DNA from: a virus
Direction: 5' to 3' (one strand)
Virus record (IMG/VR): IMGVR_UViG_3300028809_000022
Coordinates: 1-47,812 of that record
DNA: 47,812 nucleotides
Both the position numbers and the translations under genes were made by a program. The notes below the pieces were generated by a model. It had not been told where the DNA came from. It did no database searches and saw nothing but the letters and a program-made list of their open reading frames with translations. This document shows, piece by piece, positions 20,581 through 29,897 of this stretch. How positions within the stretch are numbered: the stretch's first letter is position 1; each line of letters begins with the position of its first letter.

Positions 20581-20894
20581 TTGGGATCTCCCCCGCCGAT
20601 ACGATTTTTGAGTATCTCCGCGAGGTCCAAGTTCCCTATGGCCTTGAAGACAGCGGACATGATACCGCCACCGAAAGCCCCGATCAGGAAGCCCACGGCG
20701 CCTGTTAGCTCAGGCTTGATGAAGTATAGGTCAACGACGAGTGGCGTTATATAGTAGCCAATGGCCAGTCCGCTAAGGACGAAAACCATTCGCTGCCGCC
20801 AGGTTACGATCTCTTTCTGTGCGAAAACCCCGACAATAGCGCCCACCAAAGCGGCAGCGATAAGGCCGAGGTCATCGAATGCCATATGCATCAT
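20577..20894 (-). CDS. Holin-like three-pass membrane protein
   Basis: About 105 residues; ATG 20894 has GGGAGG 8 bases upstream, better than the in-frame GTG at 20903. Three hydrophobic segments are visible: DLGLIAAALVGAIVGVFAQ, VFVLSGLAIGYYITPLVV and GAVGFLIGAFGGGIMSAVF, with a charged tail. The small size, three helices and position before the endolysin are typical of class I holins. Which of the two membrane proteins is the holin cannot be told from sequence. Confidence 0.72.
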   Translation of the reverse strand: MMHMAFDDLGLIAAALVGAIVGVFAQKEIVTWRQRMVFVLSGLAIGYYITPLVVDLYFIKPELTGAVGFLIGAFGGGIMSAVFKAIGNLDLAEILKNRIGGGDPK

Positions 20895-20932
20895 GCGCCT
20901 CACCTCCCCAGGTTTGGCGCAGTTTAACAGAT

Positions 20933-23095
20933 TTATGCTATCAGATAATCCCAGTTGGACGCCGACGCCGTGTTACCCGACGCCGTGAAGATCGTAAAGC
21001 CCTGCACACCAGGGAGAACGTAAAATCCCTGATCCCGCATTACCGCAGCCGCACCGATATTTCGGGGGATCACAGTAATTTTGCTGTTTACATTTACGTT
21101 TACGTTGCTAACGACGAAACTGGCGGTAGTAGTAGGCCAGGTGAAGCTGCCCGCCATGGCGGCGTTAGGATCCGCCATATTCCGAAGAACGTCAGACGCT
21201 ACTGCAAGTTGGGTAGGCGCGAAAGCTACTAACGAAGCGCTGGTGCAGAAGAACTTGTTGTCCCAGATCTTTGGCAGGACACAACCCGCAGCGACGTTTA
21301 CGCCGATCATAGTAACGTTAGTGCCACCCTGAACGTAGTCAAAGGTATTGTCACGGATTACCGGGAACGAAGAGTTGGCTATAATGATGCCGCTTGTCGA
21401 CGTTGCCCCAGCTGCGACTCCACTAAAGGTGAATCGGTTGTCAAAGATCTCGCAGTAACTATGCCTATTCGCGTTTATACCGTATCCGCCCGCATCAATA
21501 CGGCGGCAGGTATTCCCGTATACCCTAGTGCGGTTCCCGAATCCAGAGGCCATGCTGAGCTCAATAGCGGCACCCGAGGCGCCGAAGAAACCGCTTTGAA
21601 TGATGTTCCCTGCAATCGTGTTGTCATCGCATTCCGTGGCCCCGACACCTAGACGAATACCAACAGTCACGAGAGCCGTACCGAGGGACCGAATAACGTT
21701 GTTGACGATAACGTTGCCATTCATGGTGGTGGTTTCAATGCAGTCCACCAAGATAGACGCGTCGAAACCGTAAACGGTGTTATTGGCGATAACGCAATGG
21801 CTAGCCTCGCGAACGGAAATGGATTGCTCACGGTTCGAACCAGTAGCACCACCGCTGTACATCGTATTGCCGACCACTATGGCGCCTATGCCGTCTGACA
21901 CAATCGGGCGCCGGCAGGCCAGGAAACTGTTCCCGGTGATATTGTGGTTGAGGCCACGGGACATGTATACGCCGTGGTCCCAACAGTTTTTAAAGCTGTT
22001 GCCGGAAATCATAACGCCGGATTGGTTACCAGCTGCGTCATAGTTAGCAATCAAGCAACCCTGAATGTACTCTTCGAAGATGTTCGAAACGATATTCAGG
22101 AACGGCTGCGGCTTGCTGGTCGCCGGGGGGATGTTCTGGATGATCGCGCAATGGTTGGTCGTGGTGTTTTCGTCATAGGACGCATGGGGGTATCGACCTA
22201 TGAACCGGTTGCCGAAGATGTGAGCATATGTGGAGTCCTCCAGCACAATCGCTTCCTTGGGCGTCGTGTCGAAGATTACCCCGGTGCACACGAAGTAGTC
22301 GGCGTTAGCCACCCACACAGTGCCGTAAGTTGGGCGCACATTGGCCCCGTCGAAGGTCGGTTGGCCTTTGATGGTTCCGCCGCCGAACAGGGCGCACCGC
22401 TGTCCGGTGATGTTGATAGACTTAGCCGTAGGCGTTAGAGCTTCGATGACTGCGCCGGGTTCGATGCAGATCGCCACATCGTCACCGGTAATATTCAGCG
22501 ATGTGAACTTATAGGTTCGGCCAGCGATTGCCCGGATGCATTTCGCCCCGCTGTCTAGGGCCGCTTGCATAACCGCCGTGTCGTCTGCGGTCCCTACAAA
22601 ACCAAAATCGTCGAAGGACACCGAATCGTTGGTTTTGTCCTTTAGCGTCCGGGCCACGGCCCCTGTTTGGGCGAGGATCGTACCCACGTTTGCAGAACCC
22701 GCCGAGCTGGCCAGGAGGGAGCGCAACGCAGCGTCACCCACCGACACAAACGACGGGCCCTCGACAGCCCAGTTGCCCGTCGTCGTGTATGGGAGCGTAA
22801 GGCTGTTCCCGGCCTTATAAAGCTCGCCATCTTTACGGAATACCTGATTCCGATTGCTAATCACGATGCCCGGACCATAGTCCCCTAGGTCGGTGTAGCC
22901 CACAGCGGAGATGACCTGATCGAACTCCTGTTCCATCCCCCACAGAGTTTTCCGAAGTCGGTTAAACGGCGGACGATCTGTCCACGAAGGGACTTGGGCA
23001 TTTACGGCGTCGTCTAGGTTGGACGCGTTGTTATACAGCACCTTTGGAGCTTTGGAGCCCAGTGGGTAAAGGGACGTGTCGTAGGTATTGGTCAT
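20933..23095 (-). CDS. Tailspike, right-handed beta-helix
   Basis: 720 residues. The first 110 or so are a virion-attachment part (SLYPLGSKAPKVLYNNASNL, then a fibre-type repeat near RNQVFRKDGELYKAG). DDFGFVGTADDTAVMQAALD is the usual entry to a pectate-lyase-like fold. From there to about 620 are many short strand repeats with Asn ladders (GNTMYSG, ANNTVYGF, GNVIVNNV, AGNIIQS), a parallel beta-helix. Such spikes bind and often cleave surface polysaccharide. The last 100 residues form a separate C-terminal domain. It lies at the end of the tail genes, as receptor-binding proteins do. Confidence 0.85.
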   Translation of the reverse strand: MTNTYDTSLYPLGSKAPKVLYNNASNLDDAVNAQVPSWTDRPPFNRLRKTLWGMEQEFDQVISAVGYTDLGDYGPGIVISNRNQVFRKDGELYKAGNSLTLPYTTTGNWAVEGPSFVSVGDAALRSLLASSAGSANVGTILAQTGAVARTLKDKTNDSVSFDDFGFVGTADDTAVMQAALDSGAKCIRAIAGRTYKFTSLNITGDDVAICIEPGAVIEALTPTAKSINITGQRCALFGGGTIKGQPTFDGANVRPTYGTVWVANADYFVCTGVIFDTTPKEAIVLEDSTYAHIFGNRFIGRYPHASYDENTTTNHCAIIQNIPPATSKPQPFLNIVSNIFEEYIQGCLIANYDAAGNQSGVMISGNSFKNCWDHGVYMSRGLNHNITGNSFLACRRPIVSDGIGAIVVGNTMYSGGATGSNREQSISVREASHCVIANNTVYGFDASILVDCIETTTMNGNVIVNNVIRSLGTALVTVGIRLGVGATECDDNTIAGNIIQSGFFGASGAAIELSMASGFGNRTRVYGNTCRRIDAGGYGINANRHSYCEIFDNRFTFSGVAAGATSTSGIIIANSSFPVIRDNTFDYVQGGTNVTMIGVNVAAGCVLPKIWDNKFFCTSASLVAFAPTQLAVASDVLRNMADPNAAMAGSFTWPTTTASFVVSNVNVNVNSKITVIPRNIGAAAVMRDQGFYVLPGVQGFTIFTASGNTASASNWDYLIA

Positions 23096-23098
23096 TAA

Positions 23099-25837
23099 TC
23101 AAGGCTCCGGAGGGAAATTGTCATCATCGGCGTACATGCGCACATCATACCCTACGGCCTTCACGCTGCAAGTTCGCGTCCCGCTCGGTGAGACATCGGT
23201 TATAAGCGCAGGCACAACCCACTTAGCTTCATGCCCGAACTGAATTATCGGTGGCTCAGTTGTGCCGGAAAGATCCGGTACGAAATCCAGGGGGACGGGG
23301 ATCGTAAACAGATAGTTAGAGTCTTGATAGCGGGTAGCAAGATACGGACCACTGGCTGTTCCGTCGCGGCGGCGAACCAATACGTAGTAAACCCCCGCTG
23401 TCGACCAGTCAAGAATTTCTGCCGACTCCAGCAACGCGCCTGCACTCTGCTCTTGGTAGCCCCGCAGCTCCGCGCTCTGACCGTACCCCGGAGTCGAAAC
23501 ACCGAGGGCGGAGTAATCCCAGTACCCACTGTTCAATGCGTCCAGTTCTGTCTTGAAGGAATATTGCTTCTGGCGGTACAGGTGGGAACGACGCTGGCGC
23601 ATGCCCAAGCGCCAAGCTCGGGTTGGATCTGAAACACCGTCTATCTTGATCTTCTCGACCCGCGATCCCGCATCCCCCGGTAGACGGCATTCGATTGTTT
23701 CTACTTGTCTAGTCCCTTGGTCGAGGTACTCAACGTCCACGCCGTCGAACTCGTCCGGAAGATTCGGAGCCTTGAACTCGTAAAGTAAAGGTTCGAGCAT
23801 TATCTGAGGGTTGTACATGCTGTCGAATGAAGGGCCTCGGGGTCCGTCCCTCACCGGGGTTAATACACCCCTATCGATGGTCATTTCGGAAAATCCGACA
23901 CGCAAAATCTCCTGCATGAAGCTTTTCACGGTATCTGCTTTCGTGATGACGCGATCGTACCAATCGCCGCGAGGCGTCCAGTAGGTTTCTTCGAGGCGGG
24001 ATAGCTCGGCCAAATCGATATCCGTGGTGTCCGAGTACCCCACGTTTCTGATGATGTAGCCTATCGCCGCTGAGATCTCCCGAGTTGCTTCAGGCGGCTG
24101 CCATGCGCCTCCGCGCAGAACAGGAAGGACGCGCGTACACGCCAAGTTAATCAGCGTCTCAGTTTGCGAGCTGACCCGATCACCGCCACGAATATCTACC
24201 GTCAGCGTGGTAAGCCCATCGTAGCTGGTAGGGGAACTGGACGCCATCAAGCCTTTCAGACCGTACCACATGATATTGTCTTGCTGTTCGTTTTCAGGGT
24301 CCGCTGACCCTTGGTTGACGAAGATTTTCTTTGCTCGACACTCCGGGCGCATGGGGTACGGCAACACAATCCTGTGCGTAAACCCTACAGCGTCCAGGGA
24401 TCCCCAAGTGTCTGTGTACGTTGCTGCTGTCCATGCGCCGCCGATCGCCATGTCCCGGTATTCGAAGCTATGGTACGAGTTCAGGTTGTACCGAGCGCCA
24501 TCCGCTGACAGGAAGACGAGGCCCGCGGGGAAGAATACGTCCCACTCGATGGCGGTGATAAGCTCGCCCTCCGGACACGCAGGAAACGGTCCACGGTATC
24601 CGCCTTCGAGAGATCCCGGATCTAGGATGACCCGCCCTTGGTTACTGGTCAGCGAGTCCCAGCCGGGCCAAGAGCCGACTACGGCGCCTGCGGAGTCAAG
24701 TTGCTCAACCGTCATGCTCTGCGCGGCGATCGTCAGGATACGCCAGCGTAAACCGCGATAGCCGATCGCCATCGTTACGCTGCCGACGACCAAGCCCGTG
24801 GCCGGGGCGCCTCCTGAAGTGTTCAGCTGTAGCTGAGTCGGGGTAACGCTGAAGACTTCGTAAAGCCCTGAGTTCTGTCCCTGGATCTCTATCAGATCGC
24901 CAGGCGCGAAACCGTGTTGGGCAACGGGGCCCGTGATTACATCACGACCGCCAGTTCCGGTTCCGTCTGCGACGGTATAGGCATACGGTGCGCCTATACC
25001 AAGAGTCAAGCCGGCTGTCCAGTCACTGGGGAAGCTGCCGGCGCCCACCGCAATGCTAACCGTGTTCCCATTAAACGTGAACGCTTGGGCCGTTGCCTGC
25101 GGCGTCAGCGTCGATTCGACCGTAAGCTCAAGACCCGCAGCTCCTGTCGAACTGGCACCGACTTCCGGCGCGAGATACCAGTACATATGGGCGGGGTCCG
25201 CTGACAAGTCTTCCCCCGGCCCGTATATCGCGAACTGGGCATCGTCAGCGCTTAGTGCCAAGAGCGGGGTCTCCCCTACGCGGACAGTTTCAAGGGGGAT
25301 TTCATACTCGCCTACCCCCACGCCTAGTAGCATCTCAATACGCTGTTCGCGGGGCGATCCGTTCACGAAGTATCGCCGCCCTCCGGGGGTCAGTAGGTCA
25401 GGATACCGGGCGGGCGAATAGCCCAGACATTCCGGACGGATCTCGTTAAGCTTGATTTTGTTACCCTTGGCGGACGCTTCATCGAGCGCCTCGCCCGCGG
25501 CGCCTCGCCCACTGGAAGGGATTCCGGGAATCTTCGGCATCAATGCGCCTAGGACAGCTTTGGCGCCCGCGATGAGCGCGAAGGTGATAGAGAACGGGTC
25601 AGTGCCCTTCGGCTCCCGATAAATCTCCACATGATCCTTCTCAGTGAAATACGTCCGCCCCCACTGCGCTGGTAACAGCCGATCACCGTTCAGATACAGA
25701 CTCAACGGCAACATATCGAGGCGTGCGTCCAGCGAGATGCCATGGCCGTGCAGCCACGTTAGCAGTGTTTGGCGTCCGCTAACCTCATACGTCTCTTTGC
25801 CTTCGTCGGAAAGTCGACTGGCGTAGACTTCAATCAT
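23099..25837 (-). CDS. Tail tip hub protein, J-like
   Basis: 912 residues; ATG 25837 overlaps the NlpC/P60 stop (ATGA). The first 80 residues resemble the ubiquitin-like start of tail tip proteins (MIEVYASRLSDEGKETYEVS). A Gly/Ala-rich hydrophobic patch follows (ITFALIAGAKAVLGALMPKIP), common in this class. The body is beta-rich with phage-tail-type repeats, and the last part (QFGHEAKWVVPALITDVSPSG) has fibronectin-like spacing. Its place after NlpC/P60 and DUF1833 genes fits the central hub that contacts the cell surface and opens the tail. Confidence 0.82.
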   Translation of the reverse strand: MIEVYASRLSDEGKETYEVSGRQTLLTWLHGHGISLDARLDMLPLSLYLNGDRLLPAQWGRTYFTEKDHVEIYREPKGTDPFSITFALIAGAKAVLGALMPKIPGIPSSGRGAAGEALDEASAKGNKIKLNEIRPECLGYSPARYPDLLTPGGRRYFVNGSPREQRIEMLLGVGVGEYEIPLETVRVGETPLLALSADDAQFAIYGPGEDLSADPAHMYWYLAPEVGASSTGAAGLELTVESTLTPQATAQAFTFNGNTVSIAVGAGSFPSDWTAGLTLGIGAPYAYTVADGTGTGGRDVITGPVAQHGFAPGDLIEIQGQNSGLYEVFSVTPTQLQLNTSGGAPATGLVVGSVTMAIGYRGLRWRILTIAAQSMTVEQLDSAGAVVGSWPGWDSLTSNQGRVILDPGSLEGGYRGPFPACPEGELITAIEWDVFFPAGLVFLSADGARYNLNSYHSFEYRDMAIGGAWTAATYTDTWGSLDAVGFTHRIVLPYPMRPECRAKKIFVNQGSADPENEQQDNIMWYGLKGLMASSSPTSYDGLTTLTVDIRGGDRVSSQTETLINLACTRVLPVLRGGAWQPPEATREISAAIGYIIRNVGYSDTTDIDLAELSRLEETYWTPRGDWYDRVITKADTVKSFMQEILRVGFSEMTIDRGVLTPVRDGPRGPSFDSMYNPQIMLEPLLYEFKAPNLPDEFDGVDVEYLDQGTRQVETIECRLPGDAGSRVEKIKIDGVSDPTRAWRLGMRQRRSHLYRQKQYSFKTELDALNSGYWDYSALGVSTPGYGQSAELRGYQEQSAGALLESAEILDWSTAGVYYVLVRRRDGTASGPYLATRYQDSNYLFTIPVPLDFVPDLSGTTEPPIIQFGHEAKWVVPALITDVSPSGTRTCSVKAVGYDVRMYADDDNFPPEP

Positions 25838-26229
25838 ACTCGGTCCCTGTGGTACGTAACTTTGAGATGGTCGCGTCGCCAAGTGCGCAGAGGTATGCAG
25901 CGCGCGCCTCGCGTTGGGTTGATTTCCAGCACCTTCAAAATGCCGCCGACCTCTAAGACTACAGCAACATGGACGCAGATTTCACCTCGCATAACCGCAG
26001 CGATAGCACCATGCTGAGGTTCGCATTGCTCCATTTTCGCCGACTCATTGCGATACGCGCGTGTAAAGTCTTTGGGATTTTTGTTGCGCAAATCCCCATA
26101 GCTTGGCAGCTGAGAGAGCCCAAGGTATTCAGCCCGAGATTCCCTCACCAGGCCCCAGCAGTCGTACACGTCCGGCCCGCGGCCCCCATCTTTGTAGCAA
26201 GCGCGCAGATAATGATTTATCCACTCCAT
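25834..26229 (-). CDS. NlpC/P60-family tail peptidase
   Basis: 131 residues, starting at ATG 26229 (TGATG overlap with DUF1833). The catalytic Cys is in DVYDCWGLVRE and the His in CVHVAVVLEV. The last part (EINPTRGARC) closes the papain-like fold. Tail-tip members (lambda gpK type) cut cell-wall peptides during entry or assemble the tip. A longer frame to 26313 has no independent support. Confidence 0.85.
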   Translation of the reverse strand: MEWINHYLRACYKDGGRGPDVYDCWGLVRESRAEYLGLSQLPSYGDLRNKNPKDFTRAYRNESAKMEQCEPQHGAIAAVMRGEICVHVAVVLEVGGILKVLEINPTRGARCIPLRTWRRDHLKVTYHRDRV

Positions 26230-26714
26230 CACACGTACCTCAGCGGCGGAACGTAGTTCGCAGTGTACAGCGCTCTCGGCCACGCCACGCCGATCATATT
26301 GAAGTATCCACATTGCAACTGGGCGGAGAGCCCTTGCAGGCTCCCGGAGAGGATTGTCAGGTTGTAGGGTACTTCTGCAGGCGCACTTTTGTTACTTTCC
26401 AAGAACGTTCGATATACCGCGGTAACGCGAGCGTTGGCGTCCGTCGCCTGGTCGATCTTATTAGAGACTTCCCCCGTTGTGTTGTCGACCGTAAACGCGA
26501 GTACCTGATTGCCCTTGTTGTCCCTTTTGGCTAGGGCGATATCAATGTTTGCGGCGATAAAGGTATGCGTTTGCCCCAGTTCCGTGGTAAGGACTTGGTC
26601 CTCGAAGCCGTTGCATATGTAAACCGGCGCCGCCCATGCGGCGCAGTTCAATTCAAGCGTGCGGATAATGATATCCGGGCCGGCACTGGCGTTTACCTCT
26701 TCGAGGACTGTCAA
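26229..26714 (-). CDS. Minor tail protein, DUF1833
   Basis: 161 residues with the DUF1833 pattern: an N-terminal LEEVNASAG, then ILTLEL-like strands (IIIRTLELNCAAW) and a body that ends PRALYTANYVPPLRYV. This family occupies the same place in lambda-like tail modules, between the distal tail proteins and NlpC/P60 peptidase, and probably forms part of the tail tip complex. Confidence 0.8.
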   Translation of the reverse strand: MTVLEEVNASAGPDIIIRTLELNCAAWAAPVYICNGFEDQVLTTELGQTHTFIAANIDIALAKRDNKGNQVLAFTVDNTTGEVSNKIDQATDANARVTAVYRTFLESNKSAPAEVPYNLTILSGSLQGLSAQLQCGYFNMIGVAWPRALYTANYVPPLRYV

Positions 26715-26727
26715 CGTAAGACCCTCG

Positions 26728-27486
26728 TTAGACTGTGATGCCTAAACGCTGCATGCGAACCCGCATCTGCGATGCTACTTTCGCGATCTCATCGTCCGTA
26801 AGGTCCACGGAGTATATAGCGATTGACGAGATGTCGACTTCGCCGCCCGTGAAGTTCGAGATCGCACTGCCGATCCTGAACGGGTTTGCAGTTAGCGCCC
26901 TCTGGGTAAGCGTGGTTCCTACGACTTTCGTCCCTTGAGTGATATTCTGCGCCATTGTCCCCGCAGCGTCAGAGGTTCGGAGTACACGGATGCCCCAGTT
27001 TTGAGGGGTATCGGCGGCGTTTACTTGGCCTGTAGTCACGCCGCCACTTCCATTGTTGCGCGCTGAGGTCGAGTTAAGAAGCGCCGTGGTACTATTAGAG
27101 AGTGTCACCCCGAATGAAGTGCCCGTGATACCCGGCGTGATAGAGGGGCCGCTGAAGGTGCTCGCATAAACTGGCCGAGGATCGGGTACAGGCATTGGGT
27201 CAGGTAGCACTACAGGCGATCGACCAACGGCGATAATCGTTGCGCTAGCGGAATCCATCACTTGAGTAATCAGGTAGTTGGAAAGAGCTTTGAAACGACC
27301 GTGAGTTGCGAATGCTACTGGGGTTCCGACAATCTGCGCATTCGGCTTATAGGGCGCGCGGTTAAAACCGAATCGCGAAGCATCGGTATCGAAAGTAAAC
27401 CAAGCTTCTAGGCCGCGAGTTACTGCCGGAATTACTTTAGTGTTCCAAGGGCCGACCGTGTCTGCCGCTACAATTTGAGTGCCCAT
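26728..27486 (-). CDS. Lectin-like (concanavalin-fold) tail protein
   Basis: 252 residues with GAGGGATAG before the ATG. The start (AVTRGLEAWFTFDTDASRFG) and the end (GGEVDISSIAIYSVDLTDDEIAKV) are the signatures of LamG/concanavalin-type jelly rolls. The middle is low in complexity (STTALLNSTSARNNGSGG). It lies between the SGNH esterase and DUF1833, so it may be a carbohydrate-binding part of the tail fibre complex. The assignment is by pattern only. Confidence 0.65.
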   Translation of the reverse strand: MGTQIVAADTVGPWNTKVIPAVTRGLEAWFTFDTDASRFGFNRAPYKPNAQIVGTPVAFATHGRFKALSNYLITQVMDSASATIIAVGRSPVVLPDPMPVPDPRPVYASTFSGPSITPGITGTSFGVTLSNSTTALLNSTSARNNGSGGVTTGQVNAADTPQNWGIRVLRTSDAAGTMAQNITQGTKVVGTTLTQRALTANPFRIGSAISNFTGGEVDISSIAIYSVDLTDDEIAKVASQMRVRMQRLGITV

Positions 27487-27505
27487 TTCTATCCCTCTGT
27501 CCTGA

Positions 27506-29371
27506 TTAGATGATGTTCAGTTTTTGCGCAGCGACAAACGGCGCCATCGCTTGATAATACCCATATCGGGTCGAGCCGATTGGATGGATATCGTCGCTCC
27601 AGTTCCCTTCTACGAAACCGTCGTCACCTGGTGTACCTGCAGGGAAGCCGTAACCCCCGTCGGGGTTGGTCATCGCCCACAAAGGGGCTACGAATACCCG
27701 AGAACCTAAGTCGACGGCAGACTGTTTGAGCGCTCCAATAATCTCTGTATAAGACGAAGACCACAGAGCGTTCCTACTAGTGTCGATGGCTGTCCCTGGG
27801 ATAGTTCTCAGAATTTTCACTGATGGCCAGGTTGCGAGGATCTGTGAGTGCATGATCCGGTCAGAATCTGACATTGAGGCGTAGACATCCTCGGAGGGGA
27901 TGTTAAGGGCATCGTTCGTCCCGAGAGAACTAACGACGATATCCGGCGTGTCTAAGCCGAATCTCGACTGGTAAAAAGCAGGATCGAAAACATACCCGTT
28001 ACGCACCAGCGAAGGGTCATCCCCCACCTCGGAGGCCCGCAGGAAGGGGTTGTAGTTGACTTTATCAGCCTTGGGGAGCGCTTGGTAAGACGCCTCAGAT
28101 CCCGGCGCTACGATTAGCTTTCTGTCAATGGCGTAGGTGAAATCCCTAGCTTGCCATCCGTGCCGGCCTTCGTTCAGGGGGCCCCCAGTGCCGGTAGCCC
28201 CCTGGCCGGGAGCTGCACCATTCAAGGTGCCTATAAACTGAGGTGAGAAACCTAGCGAGATCAAGTAATCGTTCAGGATGTAGGCGCCTGCGTAGTTGGT
28301 GATGCTATCCCCTATCATTAGCACCTTGACTACAGGAGACCCGACCTGAACTGATACGTTTTTAAGATTCAGTGTCATGAAACGACGGCTATCTATATCC
28401 GAGGCGTCTCGCAGGTTTAATACAGCTTGATTCCCGAACCGCAACTGACTAATCGGCAGAACGTCCCCGCTAGACTGCGCACTAGTTGTCGAACTGGAAA
28501 GAGTCGCTATCACGTTGGTCACTTGCTCACGCCGCGGAAGAATGCCTTTTACATGGATGTACGATTCCGCGTTGTCCGCAGTCACCACAGTGGGGGAGAA
28601 CAATAGGCCCCCTTGAAACGGCGATACAGATTCAACGGCAGCAGCACCGGAGGGGTCGCTCAGAATGTTCAGGATAGCGCCGTCTGTATCCACGACATAC
28701 AAGCCTGGTAGATCAGTTTCAAGCGTCTGCAGGTGACCGAGCAGAGACCCGAATTCGTCGCAGTAAAATGGCGCGCCACCCTCGGTATCACCTATCAGGG
28801 TAGCGTTAAGGCGTGATGAGATTTCAAACAAAGTAGTAGCGAGCTTACTAGGGGTAAGCTCCGCTAGTAAAGCGCCCTCGGGATCTGTGAGAGTCAAATA
28901 CGCAGGATCTGTGCCAATAGGTGTAAATGGCTTAAGCAAATCTGCGAGAATTTGCACCAATGAGGCGCTAGGCGATGTGCCGATTTCTACAGCTACGCCT
29001 GCGTCATTCCGATACTGTATCGAAAAGGTGTTGTCGGAACCAGGAACAGAGAAAAAGCGATTTGTGGGCCCGCTACCGGAAGTAGCCGCCAAGCCTTCGG
29101 CCACTGTAGGGAACTGATTCGCCGCCGCCGCCGCAATGCTGGCGGCGAGTTGCGCGAGTTGCGCCGATAAGGCGGCCTGTTCAGCCGCTTGGATAGCCGG
29201 TAGTACCGTAGACGCCTCCGCGATTATGCCAGTCCAAGACTTACGTGGTACGCCCAGGCGGTCCGGGTACGTGCTGTTCGCCCCAGTGATAAGGAGGTCT
29301 AAGTTCTCCGCGTTGGCGACTAGATCGCGCGGGTCGTTAGACCCAGGTGGGTTGGTTGTTCCAGTCGCCAT
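27506..29371 (-). CDS. Tail fibre protein with SGNH/GDSL esterase domain
   Basis: 621 residues. Residues 1-340 or so are a virion-type N-terminal region with an Ala-rich helix (QAAEQAALSAQLAQLAASIAA) and strand-rich parts. From about 348 a SGNH hydrolase begins: Ser356 in MIGDSI, Gly in RHGW, Asn in SLGTND, and the Asp-His pair near 593-596 (SDDIHP). It probably removes acetyl groups from O-antigen or capsule during adsorption, an established role for SGNH domains in phage tails. It is an unusual enzymatic fibre in addition to the tailspike at 20933. Confidence 0.82.
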   Translation of the reverse strand: MATGTTNPPGSNDPRDLVANAENLDLLITGANSTYPDRLGVPRKSWTGIIAEASTVLPAIQAAEQAALSAQLAQLAASIAAAAANQFPTVAEGLAATSGSGPTNRFFSVPGSDNTFSIQYRNDAGVAVEIGTSPSASLVQILADLLKPFTPIGTDPAYLTLTDPEGALLAELTPSKLATTLFEISSRLNATLIGDTEGGAPFYCDEFGSLLGHLQTLETDLPGLYVVDTDGAILNILSDPSGAAAVESVSPFQGGLLFSPTVVTADNAESYIHVKGILPRREQVTNVIATLSSSTTSAQSSGDVLPISQLRFGNQAVLNLRDASDIDSRRFMTLNLKNVSVQVGSPVVKVLMIGDSITNYAGAYILNDYLISLGFSPQFIGTLNGAAPGQGATGTGGPLNEGRHGWQARDFTYAIDRKLIVAPGSEASYQALPKADKVNYNPFLRASEVGDDPSLVRNGYVFDPAFYQSRFGLDTPDIVVSSLGTNDALNIPSEDVYASMSDSDRIMHSQILATWPSVKILRTIPGTAIDTSRNALWSSSYTEIIGALKQSAVDLGSRVFVAPLWAMTNPDGGYGFPAGTPGDDGFVEGNWSDDIHPIGSTRYGYYQAMAPFVAAQKLNII

Positions 29372-29372
29372 G

Positions 29373-29897
29373 CTATGCCCCTTCCGGCCAGTATAAGGTT
29401 GCTGCCAAGTCTACCAGACTGGCGTAAGTATCGAACTCCCCGTAGTAAAGGGGCCACTCGCGATTCATCGCGTAGTCGAAAATATCGGCTTCTAAAATGT
29501 ATTCCGGCAAAAGCTCGGCCCATCCTTCGTCTAGCAAGGGGCGGGTGCGCACTTCGCAAACCGCGCGGTAACGCCAACTGAACTTCCCGATTAGCTCACC
29601 ACCTCTAGGAACTTCCGTGAACCGCGCTTCTACCGTCTCGAAACCCAGGGGGGTTAACAGCGTCACGTTGAACCAAGCGGAACCAACTACTTGGGCTTGC
29701 CACGCTTCGAACAGAGAAGCTTCGGAGGCGCTGAAATGCCATGTGAGGGTGGGGAAGGTAGGGACGTTGCGAAATTCGACGCGCTGCCTGGCGCGCCCAC
29801 TGTCCTGCGGGGTGCGCCGAATGTTGTTCGTAGGTTCGAAGGCGTACCCCTCGCGGAGAGGCAGCGGCATGCCATCCGGATAGTCGATAAGCGCCAT
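29373..29897 (-). CDS. Minor tail protein
   Basis: 174 residues located directly after the tape measure gene, sharing a base with its stop. The N-terminus (DYPDGMPLPLREGYAFE) and a core of Trp, Phe and Arg strands (LTWHFSASEASLFEAWQAQVVG) resemble the small minor tail proteins (lambda gpM type) that join the tape measure to the tip. Its size is close to that family. The call depends partly on position. Confidence 0.68.
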   Translation of the reverse strand: MALIDYPDGMPLPLREGYAFEPTNNIRRTPQDSGRARQRVEFRNVPTFPTLTWHFSASEASLFEAWQAQVVGSAWFNVTLLTPLGFETVEARFTEVPRGGELIGKFSWRYRAVCEVRTRPLLDEGWAELLPEYILEADIFDYAMNREWPLYYGEFDTYASLVDLAATLYWPEGA

